Numbered from the stretch's first letter, positions 35,901 to 52,199 are shown. The stretch: 64,000 nucleotides of DNA from Pomacea canaliculata (GCF_003073045.1 NC_037597.1:5080717-5144716); one strand, 5' to 3'. Translations and numbers: made by a program. The notes: generated by a model from the sequence alone, not told the origin.

Positions 35901-38021
35901 TATTTAACCAGGTGTGTAACAAGATATGTTGTGCTCCCTCTCTGTTTTTTCAATTCAAACATTTATAATCTCATAATTATATATGAATAAGGTATATATG
36001 CAGATTAATGCATTCAATCACTAGATTAAGACTCTAGAATGGCATTTTAAAAGCTTAAATGTATAATAGTACTGTCTACTCACCTCAATCTGCTGAATTA
36101 TTTTATACATTGGCTTGGTATTATATTTTTCACAACTTTTTCTGTATGCTGATATAACTTCATGGGTGGTGTAATTTCTAACTGCAAAGAGTATGCACAT
36201 TTTCATTTAAAAATTCTTTAAATTAATATGGAAATTTCACATCAAATCTACCCTTACTTACCCTCCACCCAACACCCACTAAAAAGTAGGTGGCACATTG
36301 GTCTTAACTTAAGTACTATGTAGGAAAATTATACATGAAATATCTAAATAATGTGAATTGGAATACAATTTAAAGTTTAAAAGCTAGCTTTCTAAAAATA
36401 CTTTCACAGATTTAATGACTGGGATAGGCCTGAATGCATCAAATAAGTAATAAGCATTAAAGTACAGACATTGTGGCCAGTTTAGGCGTCTCTAGCTTCT
36501 TTTTCGGTGGAATTTAACTTTTTTTTTTTTCAGAAGTTTATAAATACAGATACTTTACTAATGCTTGGGAAATAAGGTCTGCCTGTATAGCTATACAGGT
36601 AAAGCAGTGCATTGGTTCCACAATTTACATCATCATCCCAATAGTCATCCAAGACATCAAAATGTAAGAAAAAAATTATTTTTACATAAAATTGTAAGCA
36701 AACAATAAACAGATTAATTTCAAATGAATTTTATTTAAAATATATACATACTGTCATTCTTTACATATCTCATCTGTAAATATATTAAACTAAAACAACG
36801 AAAACACAAAAAACCCATTCCCAAATCCCACTTTTGGCATTACAAATAATGGAATATCACTGGACACATTATTACATTTTTTTTAAATTAATCCTATTAG
36901 CATGTTTTGCAAACTTCTGCTAATCATATACTCTCAACATTTAAAAATAAGAAAAACGAAGGTTTTATTAACCATTCAGACAGAGAAAAATATTTTATCA
37001 CATCTGAGTCAACTTTAAAAGACAGGTTAAATTTCCTTCATGTTTAGTTACCTACATTATATTAAAATAAGATCTTAACCTGAACAGATACTGTTAATAA
37101 AATGTAAATTTAAAAGCTGATTTAAAAGGGTATTAGAATACAAACAGGAAATGTGTGTGACTTTTGGATAAAATTTCATATATATATATATACCATTTTA
37201 CTCATTCTGTTTACTAAAACTATTTAGCAGATAATACTTTCAATGCCTTTACATATATACCCAACACTGTGTATCAATTAATGGTGTTCTATGTTTGCAT
37301 ACAAATGTAATGCTTTGTACATTGCATAAATGAAAATATTAATTAATGAGTCATGAATTAATAAAATATAGAATTCATAATTATGCGGATATTTTGAAAA
37401 CTGAAACGTTTTTATCTTATTTTCATTATTAATTACATTGCAACAAAATGTGTGCAAGTGCACAGTTTTGGAAATCTGGCCTCACTTATAAAAATATACC
37501 AAGGTACATTTAACTGTAAAATTCTGAAGTTCACACGAAAAATTGTGTTTGTATGGTGTGTAGTAAGTAAAATGATTAGGATGAAGACCAAAGAAGTTTT
37601 TTTTTAAAGATGGTTTGTGAAATAATGTGGAGTCCTCTAAATCTCGCACTAAAATTAGAGAATACAATTGCAGGTTACCATTTTTCCACGGATCAGGCGG
37701 GTCGTGGTACGTAGATACCAAATCACCGGTAGGAAATGTTATTTTATTTCGACTCTTCATCTTCAACGGAGAACTTTTCTGTTTCTCGCTAAGATATTCG
37801 TCACTGAAGCTGCTGCTGTCTGCTCCGATGGTTAACGACCCTCCCCCGCTGTCAGCTGCATCTTTCACTTTGTTTACTTCCTGTCCTTCTAAAAGCCCGT
37901 TTTCAGCCGAGGAACAGGCGCTTGTCTTATTTGACATTGACAGCTGACCCACAATTTCCGACATTATCATGTTTTTGCTGTCTTCAACATTTTCAAACAA
38001 ACCCAGCTTTACACTGTTCAT
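23995..38021 (-). CDS. PPP1R37: Protein phosphatase 1 regulatory subunit 37 (LRR protein), 16 exons
   Basis: PPP1R37 binds and inhibits PP1. Exons in order: 37679-38021, 36084-36181, 35874-35887, 34771-34802, 34504-34604, 34184-34303, 33512-33662, 33035-33180, 32547-32672, 31948-32089, 31404-31570, 29525-29725, 28577-29222, 27538-28521, 25525-25602 and 23995-24083. Phases close to 1145 residues; human is about 690. The PP1-docking RVxF-type motif is KITF at 93-96, followed by DPPDPWKN as in the family. LRRs span about 150-470 (LDLRNNHLQ, LVLWNNQIT, LNLGHNNVT, LDLRENDIKT). Residues 481-547 form a charged coiled coil (RALQREEEERRQLEERAHQE). The rest is Ser/Pro and acidic, probably disordered, and is longer than in vertebrates. 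One exon is only 14 nt, one intron has a GC donor, and one intron may be only 55 nt. Confidence 0.93.
26480..26745 (-). mobile_element. LINE reverse transcriptase fragment
   Basis: Minus-strand translation gives VWHKGLWHLMWKFNIEANLI, TLYNSSRSAVILN and VGLRQGCSVS, the conserved palm approach region of non-LTR reverse transcriptases (LRQGC motif), then NTLQNHHTSMSEGDC in a degenerate continuation. It is a short remnant within a PPP1R37 intron, interrupted and inactive. Confidence 0.85.
26765..26838 (+). repeat. SINE/LINE 3' tail with ATT repeats
   Basis: GTAAAGCACTTTGAGCCTG, then GGAAAGCGCTATACAAATC and a TTATTATTATTAT tail. The related GTAAAGCGCATACTCACACT phrase occurs at about 1775-1800 and 29470-29490, so this 3' end is shared by several elements in the window. 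Confidence 0.65.
27040..27240 (-). repeat. SINE copy, reverse orientation
   Basis: Contains GTGCCCGAGATGAGATCTGA, ACCCAGGACTGCC and CTTAACCGTTGCACCCTCTG, the complement of the SINE head of 10376. Left boundary is uncertain. Confidence 0.65.
29440..29510. repeat. Element tail beside a PPP1R37 exon
   Basis: AATAATAATAATAAATGG followed by AAAATTTGTAAAGCGCATAC and TCACACTC, nearly identical to about 1753-1800. It ends within 20 bases of the exon 29525-29725 donor, so the element sits at the very start of the intron. Confidence 0.65.
30350..31160 (+). mobile_element. Degenerate retroelement ORF 3' end (CPFC zinc-like motif)
   Basis: An open frame at 30426-30671 reads FTKFRLGISNRYICENSRNT then KCPFCRREIHFLFSCPKYFD. 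This CPFC...HFLFxCPKY arrangement is a common downstream part of molluscan and cnidarian reverse-transcriptase polyproteins. No upstream enzyme domain remains. Located in an intron of PPP1R37 on the opposite strand. Confidence 0.6.
32113..32184. repeat. Near-perfect tandem duplication of about 37 bp
   Basis: The phrase AGAGAGCATGATG, then AACTCTGAAGTAACAGAAT occurs twice (about 32113-32146 and 32151-32184) with one substitution, in an intron just upstream (in PPP1R37 direction) of exon 31948-32089. Confidence 0.8.
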
Positions 38022-39270
38022 AAAATGTTTCCTATTCTTTCATGAGGACTCCCCCTGCCAACTAGCCGCCATTCTCTGCCTGCGTCACACAACTTCCGTG
38101 AATGATTTTCTAACCTCAAAAATGATTGGTTGCAATATTGCCGCAAACCAAGAAAATGTCGGTTCTCTTTATGTCTGCTTTGGCGGATATTTCGAGTTTG
38201 GGCATCAAAAAGACGTGCTGCACATCTATGAAAAATTTCATTGTGTCCTTTTGTGAGAAAAGTTAGTTATTGTATGATATTTAAATCGAATTTAAATGTG
38301 GGCATATAGAGTAACCGGTAACTAGATTCATTGCCGTAACTGATTTAATTTGAAATAAAAATTGGTCAAGTGGGAAAATGAAACTTGATGTTAGAGCTTA
38401 TTAGTGAAGCTGTTGTAGTGTCGACGCAAACTGGATGAATCCAGACGATCTATAAACTGGAAAGACTTAACAACTGTGTTTACTAAAACAAGTTATAATT
38501 TGCAGCTCAGGTGGGTAGGAAACAACAGTTTTAAATGCAATGATTAATGCGACCGTGCATTTTAATTTTTTTTATCGCTATCTAATCTATAGAAATTTTT
38601 CATTTTGTAACTATGTAATTCTTAACCATAGTCGCATAAACAGAAGGCCAAGTATTTATAAAAAATTTAGTTGTATGAAAAGACTGTCATAACAATGGAT
38701 ATTTGGAGACAAGTTTGTAGTCTTGTTTTTACTTGTTGTGAGACATAGGCTTGATCCACGAAATGTCAAGATATATAAGCCATGAAAACGTGTACTAATC
38801 ATTACTGCCACAGGTGTTTTTAGGTATTTAACATGGATAAACATAATGCATAGCTCTAGGTAGTAACAGTAGTAACTGCTCTGGAAACGTTTGGAATCTC
38901 AACACTGAAAAAAAAAGCAGGTTCACAATATGTGAGCTAAAAATTTCATTAAAATTGTATAAATGAGTCAAGAAAGGGAAATGCTACTATAGCAAAATTT
39001 TTTTGAAGTGTAATACTTGATGAGATTTATATTTTCTCATTGCATTCCTTTTATCTGAAGACAACTTGACACAAAGGCTAAATTTCTAGCCATTTGTTTT
39101 ATACTGCCTGTCATTCATAAATCATAGTTTTCTTTTCAAATTATCTTGATTTTATTTATTATATATTTTGTATTGCAGATGTATTTATCACACATATGCA
39201 TGTGTGTTTGGTTGTTACAAAGACAAATTAAAAACCAGTAAGATTACCATTTTTGTTCCAGAACACTAAG
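38022..39270. promoter_or_regulatory. Head-to-head promoter interval of PPP1R37 and VRK1
   Basis: The two genes diverge with start codons 1.25 kb apart. A CRE-like TGCGTCAC at about 38082 lies just upstream of the PPP1R37 leader. A good donor (CTCAG|GTGGGT) at 38510/38511 suggests the VRK1 first non-coding exon. The VRK1 coding exon starts after an acceptor at about 39261. No TATA box is evident. Confidence 0.5.
38040..38072 (-). promoter_or_regulatory. Upstream ORF in the PPP1R37 5' leader
   Basis: ATG at 38072 opens a 10-codon frame (MAASWQGESS) ending at TGA, 18 bases before the main ATG at 38021. A second three-codon frame starts within it and overlaps its end. Both could damp translation of the main frame; this is inferred from position only. 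Confidence 0.5.
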
Positions 39271-42200
39271 ATGCCACGTTCAGGTGCAAAAGGTGCAGGT
39301 ATGCATTTTTTTATTGTAGATATTTCAAGTATGTACAAAATTTGGTATAAATGCTAAAATATCTATTGAGAGTCCAAACTTGTTCGTATGAAGCGAGATG
39401 CAGATCTTATTAGAAGTTGATCTTACTAAATAGTTATCAAAACTTGGGAGCAATGTTTCTCGTTCTCATTTAATATTTTTGTAATTTTCAAATGCTGGGT
39501 ATTTAAAAAATGTGCAGGACAAAAGAAGAGCCAAGCACCCGCTGCCTACAAGCTCCCTGAGCAGTTTAAAAGTGGTGAGATCCTGAGTCAGACTCAGCCG
39601 CAGAAGAAGAAATGGCAGCTTGGTGATGTTATTGGTCAGGGTGGATTTGGGCTCATTTATAAAGGTGATTTAATAAAGTGTATTTATGTAGCATATTTTT
39701 AGTTAGCAGAAGTGTGAATGTGGTTAACAAGAGAAAGGCTAATGCACAAAGTAAGACAGATACAAGATGCAAGTGACACTGACACAGTCTGCAAACAGAG
39801 AGAGGCAGATCAAAAGATAAAAACAAGATAAAAACCCACACATCAAGTCCGAGAAGCGTGGGTTCTCGTTTTTATGAAAGTGAAGTAAAGGTTGACAGAT
39901 ATAGAGCCCTATCCCTGCCTGTCTGGCAAGCTCAAGATGCTTTACAGAACACAGCCCCTTCCAGCCAGCTAGGTAAGGGATGTCAGTCTCAATTGTTGAA
40001 AATATTTTACTTGACAAAGATCATGTTAATGATAGCTTAGTTATGGTATCATTTTTCTTATTTATTTCTGAGGATTGAGTGTAATTAAACAAATTTCAAA
40101 TAATTACTCAGTTCCTGTCTAATCCAAAAGGTCATCCTATTGTGTTTGATTAATAAAATACTGGAGTTGCTTTTTTCTGGATTGCAGCTTCTGATGTAAC
40201 AGACTCAGAACCCTCTTCTGATCCTCCCTATGTCATCAAAATTGTAAGTCACTATATCATCCATATTTCTCACCATTATAAAGTCTCTGGTTTTTAAGAA
40301 CTTTTACCATAGTTCATGTTCTGTGGATTCTTAGTGGACTTTGTATTCTTTAACCTTTATTCTTTGACTGTTTAATAAGGTAAGTTGCAAGATCAAAACT
40401 GCACATCCTCACAAAACTTGGATATTGTTGTTATATGTGTTCATTTTCTTGAGTCTTCTTTTTTCTTTATTGGTGGATTTTTTTTTATTAATATCCTAGT
40501 CATTTTTTAAAACATTTCCAGGAACCTTTAGATAATGGACCTCTCTTCTGTGAATTCCATTTTTACCAGAGAGCTGCCAAACCAGAATTCAGTAAGCTCC
40601 TTTTTTGTGTTTAGATTTGGCTTTCATTTTTTTTTATTTAGTTTAGATTTTGACAAGCATTTTCATTTTGAGAAATACATGACAACTGAGGTTTATGTGC
40701 CAAGGTTTATGTGGCAACATGGGAATTCAAGTAGGATTGAGAGAACGATGAGGATTGGCTGTTCTGGGTTCAGAATCGTCTCGGACACGCTGTTTATTCT
40801 CTGCATGTGTCATCTTTTTTGGCTTCTTTGCTGTGATATAGCCTTAGTTGCTCTACCACAACCAAGGTGTTCATGTGCTTTGTAGGTGGCTGTAAACTCA
40901 ATGTATAATACATAAACCTTTGTATAATACATTCATGGTGGTTATTGTTTTAGACCTAGTAATAATGCACGTATTGGGGCAGCCTTTAGGCCAGGGTTGG
41001 GAACGTCTGCCTGTGGGTTGTATAAGGTCCACAAAATTATTTGGTTTGGCCTTGCCAAGGTACCTGAAGGTGGGACTCAGAATTTAATAAATCTATGAGT
41101 TTTTTTGTAGCAACATAAATATATATTAAATGAATCATAATAATGACAAATTTTAAGGGACATGCAATGAATTTCCATTATGGGACAGACATGTGTTCTT
41201 GGCTGTATGCAGTTCTTCTGCCTGTGTTTTGGTGACTCTGACGACAGTCAGCACCATGCATGTTGGGAGTGTACATGTGAAAGTCTTAACACACTGGCAA
41301 TGCTACAGCTTGGCCAAATATAGCAAGCTGAATTATAAGTTGTTAATTTTGTATTGCTTGCGAATAGTGTTATAAATATCCAAATGACCCTTGGCAGAAA
41401 AGGGTACCCATCCCCTGCTTTAGGCAATTATTCTGTCATGTGTGAAGATCTAGTGAGTGTCTGTGTGTTGTACACCACCACAGTAGTGATTATAATACAG
41501 TCACTTCCATTATGTTAATCTTCTGTCTATCTAATGTTCGGTTTGTATTTTTTTTTTTAGTTGCAGAGTGGACACAGTTGAGAAAACTGAGATACCTTGG
41601 AATCCCTCCACTTTTGGGAGCTGGTCAGCACACCAAAGGAGGCAAACATTATCGATATCTAGTAATGCCTAGATTCAGCACAGACTTGCAGAAAGTGTTT
41701 GTCAATGCTGGAAGATCATTCTTGGAGAAAACAACATATAGCATTGGTCTCAGAATGGTATCTGCACCTTAACTGTTATTGGTGAAAGTAAATTGTCTTG
41801 CACATGGCTGTCAGTTCATGTTCAGTAGATCTCATCTGAAGAGTTATGAAAATAAACATTCACTTTATTTGTGTAAATTCATATTTATGGTTTCCATTAT
41901 TTAATTAAGTTGTCTTATTCATGTTCTTACAAATTTGGGAAAGACATTTAAAGAACACTAAAAATGTTTCCAAGAAAGAGAACACATCCATGCATGAATC
42001 AAACGTTAATAGGTAACTGCTGGATGACCTTTCAGCTTGATGCACTGGAGTACATCCATGACAAGGGCTATGCTCATGCAGACATTAAAGCCTCCAACAT
42101 CCTGCTTGGTTACAAAAATGGGAACATTGATTACAATCAGGTTGGATTGCTTTTCATTATTTCAGTAGAATTGTTAGATTATCCTTGACTAATAATTATC

Positions 42201-45200
42201 AGTACCAATGTGCATTTTGATGTGCCTTAATGGAAGAGTGTTAATTTTGTCTTAACTGGCAGTACTAATATGCATTTTGTTGCAGCTTAATTGATGGAAA
42301 AGTGTGTTATTTTTGTCTTACTGTGTTTATGTGTGAGGCTGTTGCGTGTTTGTGCATAGACCACAAACTTGCTGTGTAAACTGACCTTTACTTAGAGATC
42401 AGTGCATCTTGTGTGTTCACTGATGTTTTATTTTTCAAAAGGGATAGGTGGAAAGGAAAGTGTTCCATAGCTTGTTGACTGAAGTGGCTATGAACTGGAA
42501 GTCATTTACCATGTCCAGAACATGGAAGGGTAAAGTGGAGTCCAATCTTCTCCACCTGTCCATCTTTCCACTCATCTTTTCATCCTGCCAAATCAGGCAG
42601 CCTTAACTGCTGAGTGGAAACGGAGCTTTCCATTTATGCTATCCTGGGTGAAAACCTATCATGTGGAGCACATTAACAACCAGGTTACAATATGCATATT
42701 CACTAAAGTTTTTGTTATCTGACAGGTATATCTAGTTGACTATGGCCTGGCCTACAGGTACATGGTTGACAGCACTCATAAACCTTACAAAGAGGATCCC
42801 AAGCGTGCACATGATGGAACAGCAGAATATGCCAGCAGAGATGCACACAAAGGAGTCTGTATGTTTCTAGATTTTCATTCTCAAAATGTTTTAAGGAGTT
42901 CTGTCACTTTGAGACATTTTTTAAGATGCCATACAAGCAGTTTTCCGTTTTGAAATAATGGTTTCTTGACATTTTTAGTGAGTGATGGAATTTTTTTTTT
43001 TTTAGGAAAATTTCATGTTTGGCATGTAATTAACCTTTCTAATAGGGATTCTCTGTGCACATCAGATTTCTTATATCTAGCAAGTGACCAAAATGGTGGA
43101 TTGGATAGAAGCTTAGGAAAGAAGAGTGAAAATTTGTTCTGAAAATTGAGCATTAAAATTATTAGACCATCTTAGGTGTCAGTACATGTCTTATGTGTGC
43201 AGGTCCATCCCGGCGGGGTGATCTTGAGATTCTTGGCTATTGCATGCTGGAGTGGCTGTCTGGCCATCTACCCTGGGAAAAGTTTATAAATGACAAAGAA
43301 AAGATTAAAGAGCTCAAGATAAAGTAAAGTTTTGAAAACTTTTATAGATCCATGTTAGATATTTGTCTCAGCTCCATATTAAAATTCTTTAACATGTTAT
43401 TTGCCATGTTTGTTGATGTATAATTTTTTTTTTTTAGGTGATCTTCATTTGTATGAATTCTTTTCTTTTTTAATCTCATTCCCCCTTTGGCTATATATGG
43501 GCTACATTCTCAAGCTGCACTCTGGACTTGTGTGACAGACTATTATTTTACACAAGGGTTACATGTGTGAAATAGAACAGAACTCAATAATTATGTGAGC
43601 TGAAACATACAAAGTTCAAATATCTCACTGAAGTCATAAAGGAAGCAACAATGAAGTATTGAAATTTCCGATTAACACCTTTTCTATGTCAAAACTGATA
43701 TCCAGCAGTTCAAAGCTCGAGCATTTCACATTAGAGCCTGGGACCTTATAAATGTATTACAGCTTTTATCCATCACTGTAAATACTGTTCATTTATTTTC
43801 AGGGGATGTGTAACTGGTTTTAGTCTACTGCTTGAAGTACTACACTGTCCAAGGATGACATGATTTATATTACCTTGTTTGTAAAAGATTTTTATAAATT
43901 ATGTTAGTCATGATTTAGTGCTTTTGGATTTACAAATAAAGTATACCTTCAGGAAGGACTTGGTCATTAGTCCCTTGATTGGTACTGATCACTGTCTTGG
44001 GCGATAGTGAGCAGGTCCTGCGAATTCTCCCCAATGAAGTCAGTATGCATTCACTTTTGTAAACTGAGAGGCATGTTTCCAGACCCACCTATTTTGTAAA
44101 TGACATGGTACTCAAATAGTTCAGGAAGTAAAATTTCTTGGGGTCATTTTTGACCGTAAGCTCTTTCCTCCCCTTATTAAATCTCCATGCCTCTCATGTC
44201 AGAAAGTCTTGGACATTTTTTAAGTAGCTGGCCATGTCAACTGGGGGTGAGTGAGCAGATCACACAGTCCTACTTTATCTGTACTGTGCCCTGGTCCAGT
44301 CCAAAAAATGGCTCTGCTTGAGAGTCATATCTTAATGTTCTTGATCCTATTCATCATCATGAGATCCGCATCTGTCTGGGTGCCATTGTGAAACCCTCCC
44401 ACCCTTATCTTTCTTAGAAATGCCTGAAAGGCAGTGGGACCATTTTTCCTTGGCTCAGGTGGTTGTAGGGTGGAGAATGATGACAGACAGCAACAAAAAC
44501 AAAATTAAGGGGCCTAGAAATTTTTTTTATTATTATTAATATGCCGCATGGACTGAGGTAGGAACAGTACATTTGATTTCTGCTTATTTTGTACATTGTT
44601 TTGTCCTTCTCATTCTATTTTTAATATTTTTTAGAAGTATGGTAATTTTATGCATTTAAAAGTGTTTAGTTTTATATCATCCTTGTGTCTGTAATGAATT
44701 TAGAGATGTGCATGAGAGGGAGAAGTAACATCTATATGAAAATCTTGTTTTACAGATATATGAATGATCTCCAAGATTTGATGCAAACTTGTTTTGGGTC
44801 ACAAAATAAGCCAGGTATATATACTGGACATCAAGCGTAGTTATTATAGATACAAATAGTTTGTACATATGATTTGCGTTGTCCTGTATTTTCTTTTCTC
44901 TTCTTTCCACTTTTATACAGATCAAAGAAAAGATTTGTTAAAAGTTAATGGTAGATTAACCTCTCAAAATGTACCAAATAATAAAAAAGGATGAGAAGTA
45001 AATTATAATACATTGGTTTTGTTGAATCAGAGGGGCTGAGAAAGTACCTTGCAGTAGTCAGTAAGCTTGCCTATGATGAGAAACCAGACTACGGCCAGTT
45101 ACGGCAGCTTCTCAAACCAGGTGCTGGTAATGAATGGTCCTTGGCTCTACCCACAGGGGAAACTGTTTCACCTCAAAAGGTCTGGGCTCTTAATTTCAAT

Positions 45201-45873
45201 CTTTTCTGCTAAACATAGTAGCATGTAACTGACCTTTCTAAACAATGCTGGATGCGCACTGAAACATGCACTTTTAATACCTTCGTGCATCTTTTTTCTT
45301 CCAAAGGGAACCAAAAGGAAGAGTGATTCTTATGAACCATTACAAGCAAAAGTTGCCAAAACAAACTCTAAGGCTGATGTCACCACTCCTAAATTGTCAT
45401 CCAGGAAAGGCAGAGCACCGGTGGCCAATGGCAAAAGAGCCTCTGCAAAATTGCACAATGCTTCCAGTGAAGGCTCTGGGCCTTCAGGTGCAAAATTAAA
45501 AATAACTATATTAAGAAAGACTTTCTCCTCACCTGCCGCTTCTGTCACTACCCCGAGAGCCAGAAAAACACCTTCAAAGACTCAGAATGGTTCCACACAA
45601 ACACTTGGTGGAGCAAAGGTGAAAGGTGGGTAGGAATTGGGAAATAATTGGCAGTAGAAACCAACATGGTATGTTTTTTATGATGCTTTATGCTGCTACT
45701 GCTGCCTTTCACCAGTAGTTTCCTAATTGGTCTTTTGGGTTTGTTTGGTTTTTTTAGCTTCCAGCAGCAGCATTACAAAGAGAGTGACATTGAAGCGAAA
45801 GAGACTCGGAAATGTCAACTCTTTGGACTCAGGAGTGCAGACTTCACCTTCCTTGATGACAAATGATGGCTGA
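39271..45873 (+). CDS. VRK1: Vaccinia-related kinase 1 (Ser/Thr kinase), 12 coding exons
   Basis: VRK1 is a nuclear kinase that phosphorylates BAF, histone H3 and other chromatin proteins in mitosis. Exons: 39271-39298, 39518-39664, 40188-40243, 40522-40591, 41561-41757, 42036-42140, 42726-42858, 43203-43323, 44756-44814, 45031-45179, 45307-45625 and 45758-45873, totalling 499 residues (human 396). Visible motifs: glycine loop [10 protein letters not shown], catalytic K76 in VIK, catalytic loop HADIKASN with D182, DYG at 206-208 in place of DFG as usual for VRKs, [13 protein letters not shown], and [10 protein letters not shown]. The tail after about residue 355 is Lys/Ser/Thr-rich with nuclear-localisation-type clusters ([17 protein letters not shown]), and is longer than in vertebrates. 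All splice phases close. VRK2 and VRK3 are less likely: no C-terminal membrane segment, and catalytic residues are intact. Confidence 0.95.
40735..40880 (+). repeat. tRNA-derived SINE copy in a VRK1 intron
   Basis: GATGAGGATTGGCTGTTCTG followed by GGTTCAGAATCGTCTCGGAC and CTCTGCATGTGTCATC, the same family as 4092 and 10376. Confidence 0.65.
40992..41417. mobile_element. hAT-type nonautonomous element with 8-bp target duplication
   Basis: Ends are CAGGGTTGGGAACG at the left and the complement of GGTACCCATCCCCTG at the right, the classic hAT terminal form. Flanks are CTTTAGGC at 40984-40991 and 41418-41425. It is 426 bp with no transposase frame, inside a VRK1 intron. Confidence 0.85.
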
Positions 45874-48479
45874 TGAGTTCTTACTGGATGACATCTATCA
45901 TGTTGGCAGCAATCTGGATTTGCTGGAATCTGCTAAAGTGTCTTGGATTTTTGGAAGAGATCAGTTTATCGTGACTTGAGATGGATCCCAGGCAGTTTTT
46001 ATGTTTTCTTTGGCTTTGGCTAGCAGGCAGTAAATAAACTGCTATACCAAATATAACTGCTGTCAAATAAAATGCCATGCACAGCTAATGTGTAAACAGA
46101 TATGTATATATTTTTTATAACTGCCAAAGCCTGTATAGTCATTGTTTAAACTAAATACTTTCCAGCTTTCAACAGTGATTAAAAGGGTATGTCACTGTGA
46201 CTGAACGAATAAAGTTACATACCTTTATGCATGAATGATGTTTTGTACGTGCATATTCTGTGGATTTGTTTTAGTGATAAAAAAATCATGAGCTTTAGTT
46301 GTAAGAAGAGTCTACCATTAATCTAGATTTGTTAACTTTCTCTTTTTATCTGTCAACTGCACGATGGTGGAGCTGTTGCAAGGATTTTTAAAAATGTGGA
46401 AAATAACAGGTTCATGTATGAAAGCTGTAGAGCAATAGAGCTGTATAAGACTTTACAGATTAGCAGCTTTCAGTTTCAAGAAGTCTATAAGATGCATTGG
46501 CAGAGGAGGATGGTGATGGAGAAAGGGGTGAATTCTAAGTATGAAAAGTGACAAACTTTGCTTTTAAGCATTGTAAAATAAGTCTTTTTTTTTTCCCACT
46601 AGTTTTTTGCTTGATACCATACACTTTCATGTCTCATTGTAAAATAAAGTTTTTTTTTAAACTTGTTTAATTCATGTTATTTTGTGTGTAGAAAAGTTAT
46701 TTTATTAGATTTATCAGTATTTTCTGAGCAAGTATACTCATAATTAACATTTAATATGTATCATTCTTTAAATCAGAAAGAGATATTTTACATCTGGAAA
46801 ATGCCCAGCTCCAGCATCATGACTAAGAAATTTTGGACCATAAAAGTTATTTGGTTTTTATGTAAAAGAAAAGAAAAAGGGGTCTACATGTAAGACTGTA
46901 TGTGGTTTCATGAACGTGAGAAACAGCATATCTAAAATTATGTTGTATCCTTAAACTTTTAGGTGAATCATATTGCATGGTGTGGCATTAAAATGGACAG
47001 ATATGTTGAAGGTTAGTTTTCCAGCTTATGAGTGTATCAGCTCTGAGGGTTGTATGGCCTCAGTATAGCATGTTATACTGGTTGGAAATGGGATGTTTAC
47101 CACCTTTAACATACACATGGAAGAAGAGTAATTAACTAACTTTCACAGTTGTGAGTAACAAAATATTGGAGTTGGTTGGTTTGTTTTTTTTTTTACTTAG
47201 TTATAATTTTGTGATGGCAGTCAATATTTATTCATATTTTTATTATTCATGATTATTATTTTACACTTTCTATTATCTACATTTTTTTTTAATGATTCAT
47301 CATACTTATTTAAATCAACTAAGTTTGTTTTAATCTTGCATATAGTATTTTACATTGATGAAAATATAGAAACACGTGGCATAATCCTGGTGAGCTGCTG
47401 TCATTTGCAAATGAACCAGAAATGCATCAGAGTTAATGTTATCTTGTATATCGCCATATCCCGGACATATGCACAAGCTCGTGGTGTTTTACAAAGAATG
47501 ACATCCTAGTAAGTTATTAGAATACCAGTGTTATTGTTCTGAAGATGACATCCTGTTCTTATACCACAATGTTGATGGGTCACAGATCATGCAGTCATTT
47601 GTCAAAAGTGGAATCAATCTGATTAAAAATCATCAGGAGACTGTTGATATCCACATGATCACCAAGCTGAGAGACAACACACTAAAATATTAAAACTTGA
47701 CTGGCTTGATGTAAATCTGTTGCAGTGAAGACAACTGTCATGGCGCTTGTTAAAGACTTGCTGAAGAAAACTTGAAATTAGTAGGTAAATTAGTGGGAGG
47801 ATTCGGAGAAAACCCCCAACCCCTAGTCCTTCGTACAGGTGTCACATACAGAGAGTGTCCCAAGATGAGATCTGAACCCTGAGCAGCTCACTGTGGTGGT
47901 GACAAATGAGTGTTTTAACCACTACCCTACCAGGCACCCCATCAGAACTGGGACCTGCAGTCCCATTATATAAGGGACACCACTCTCCGATACACTCACA
48001 TCAGAAACTATATTACATTTGTATCTGCATAAAATGCATCATCCATGTATCCTCGTGCTTTGTTTTCACAATGAGGGCTACAGTAGTCAGCAGAAAGTTA
48101 CAAAATTATTTCTCAAAAAAAAAACTTTATTGAAGTGCAGTCTCCTTATAGTCTTGTCAACGATGCATACATTCTGGCTTCTACTTTTTAAAAGCTGTGT
48201 AACACAATGTCCTGATCTTGGGGAGAGAGGGGTTTTTGATTCACAGTTTGATCCTCAGATCTGTTGGTGAAGGCCCACCAAGCATGTACAATCAACATTA
48301 TACTCCAGTCTGGTCTCTTTTGTTCACTCAAATACGTTCCGAAACTGAGGTTTCTATTGCAGCATGGATTTGATAACTGGGGCTGTCACATAGGAATCAG
48401 GCAGCTATACTAGGCACCGTTTTCTATAACGTACTGATTTGACCTATAAAATATGGAGCTCATTCCCCACAAACCCTTG
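45874..48479. other. Convergent 3' region between VRK1 and BCS1L
   Basis: VRK1 polyadenylation signals AATAAA lie at 46208-46213 and 46643-46648. A minus-strand signal for BCS1L (TTTATT on plus) is at 48126-48131, about 350 nt after its stop. A reverse SINE lies at about 47805-47945. The rest shows no exon. Confidence 0.55.
47805..47945 (-). repeat. SINE copy, reverse orientation
   Basis: Contains GGTGTCACATACAGAGAGTG, AGATGAGATCTGAACCCTGA and GTTTTAACCACTACCCTACC. Close relative of the copy at 6745-6905. Confidence 0.65.
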
Positions 48480-51687
<3,208 letters not shown>

Positions 51688-52199
51688 GGCAACGCTGTCT
51701 CGATCTTTATCCAGCTAACAGTAGGACTGCTGGAAGCAGAAAAGAGAATGTACCAAAGTTAATTATATACAGAACAGGAAACTAAAGTATGGTTGTACAT
51801 AATTTTCTGAGATGAAAATATCGGTGTATGTTTAAAAGGAAAGTCAGCAGCTTTATAGCACCACTGCGAAGCAAAATATTAGAGTAATATTTGTAACCTT
51901 GCATCCTACTTCGCTCCTACTACTAAGTGTGGAATACAACCCTCTAAAATATTACTCGGCTTTTTGAAAGCCTTAATTTCAGTGCTCAAAACAATTATTT
52001 CAATATATATGAAGTTCAACTGTAATGCTGATCTTCACTTTGTGACTATCAGGCATTAATTTTGTCCTCAATGACCTCACTGTAGTAGTAGGATCAGTGG
52101 GATTATTTGACAGATGTGTTTTTGAAACATTTAAAGTTTCAGCTCAATAACTTTTTTTAGTTTTATTGTAAGGGGCTTGGTGATCTTTGCAAACTTCAT

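Noticed and set aside
45330..45548. Minus-strand frame under the VRK1 tail
   Set aside because: Antisense shadow of the VRK1 exon 45307-45625, which has splice and phase support.
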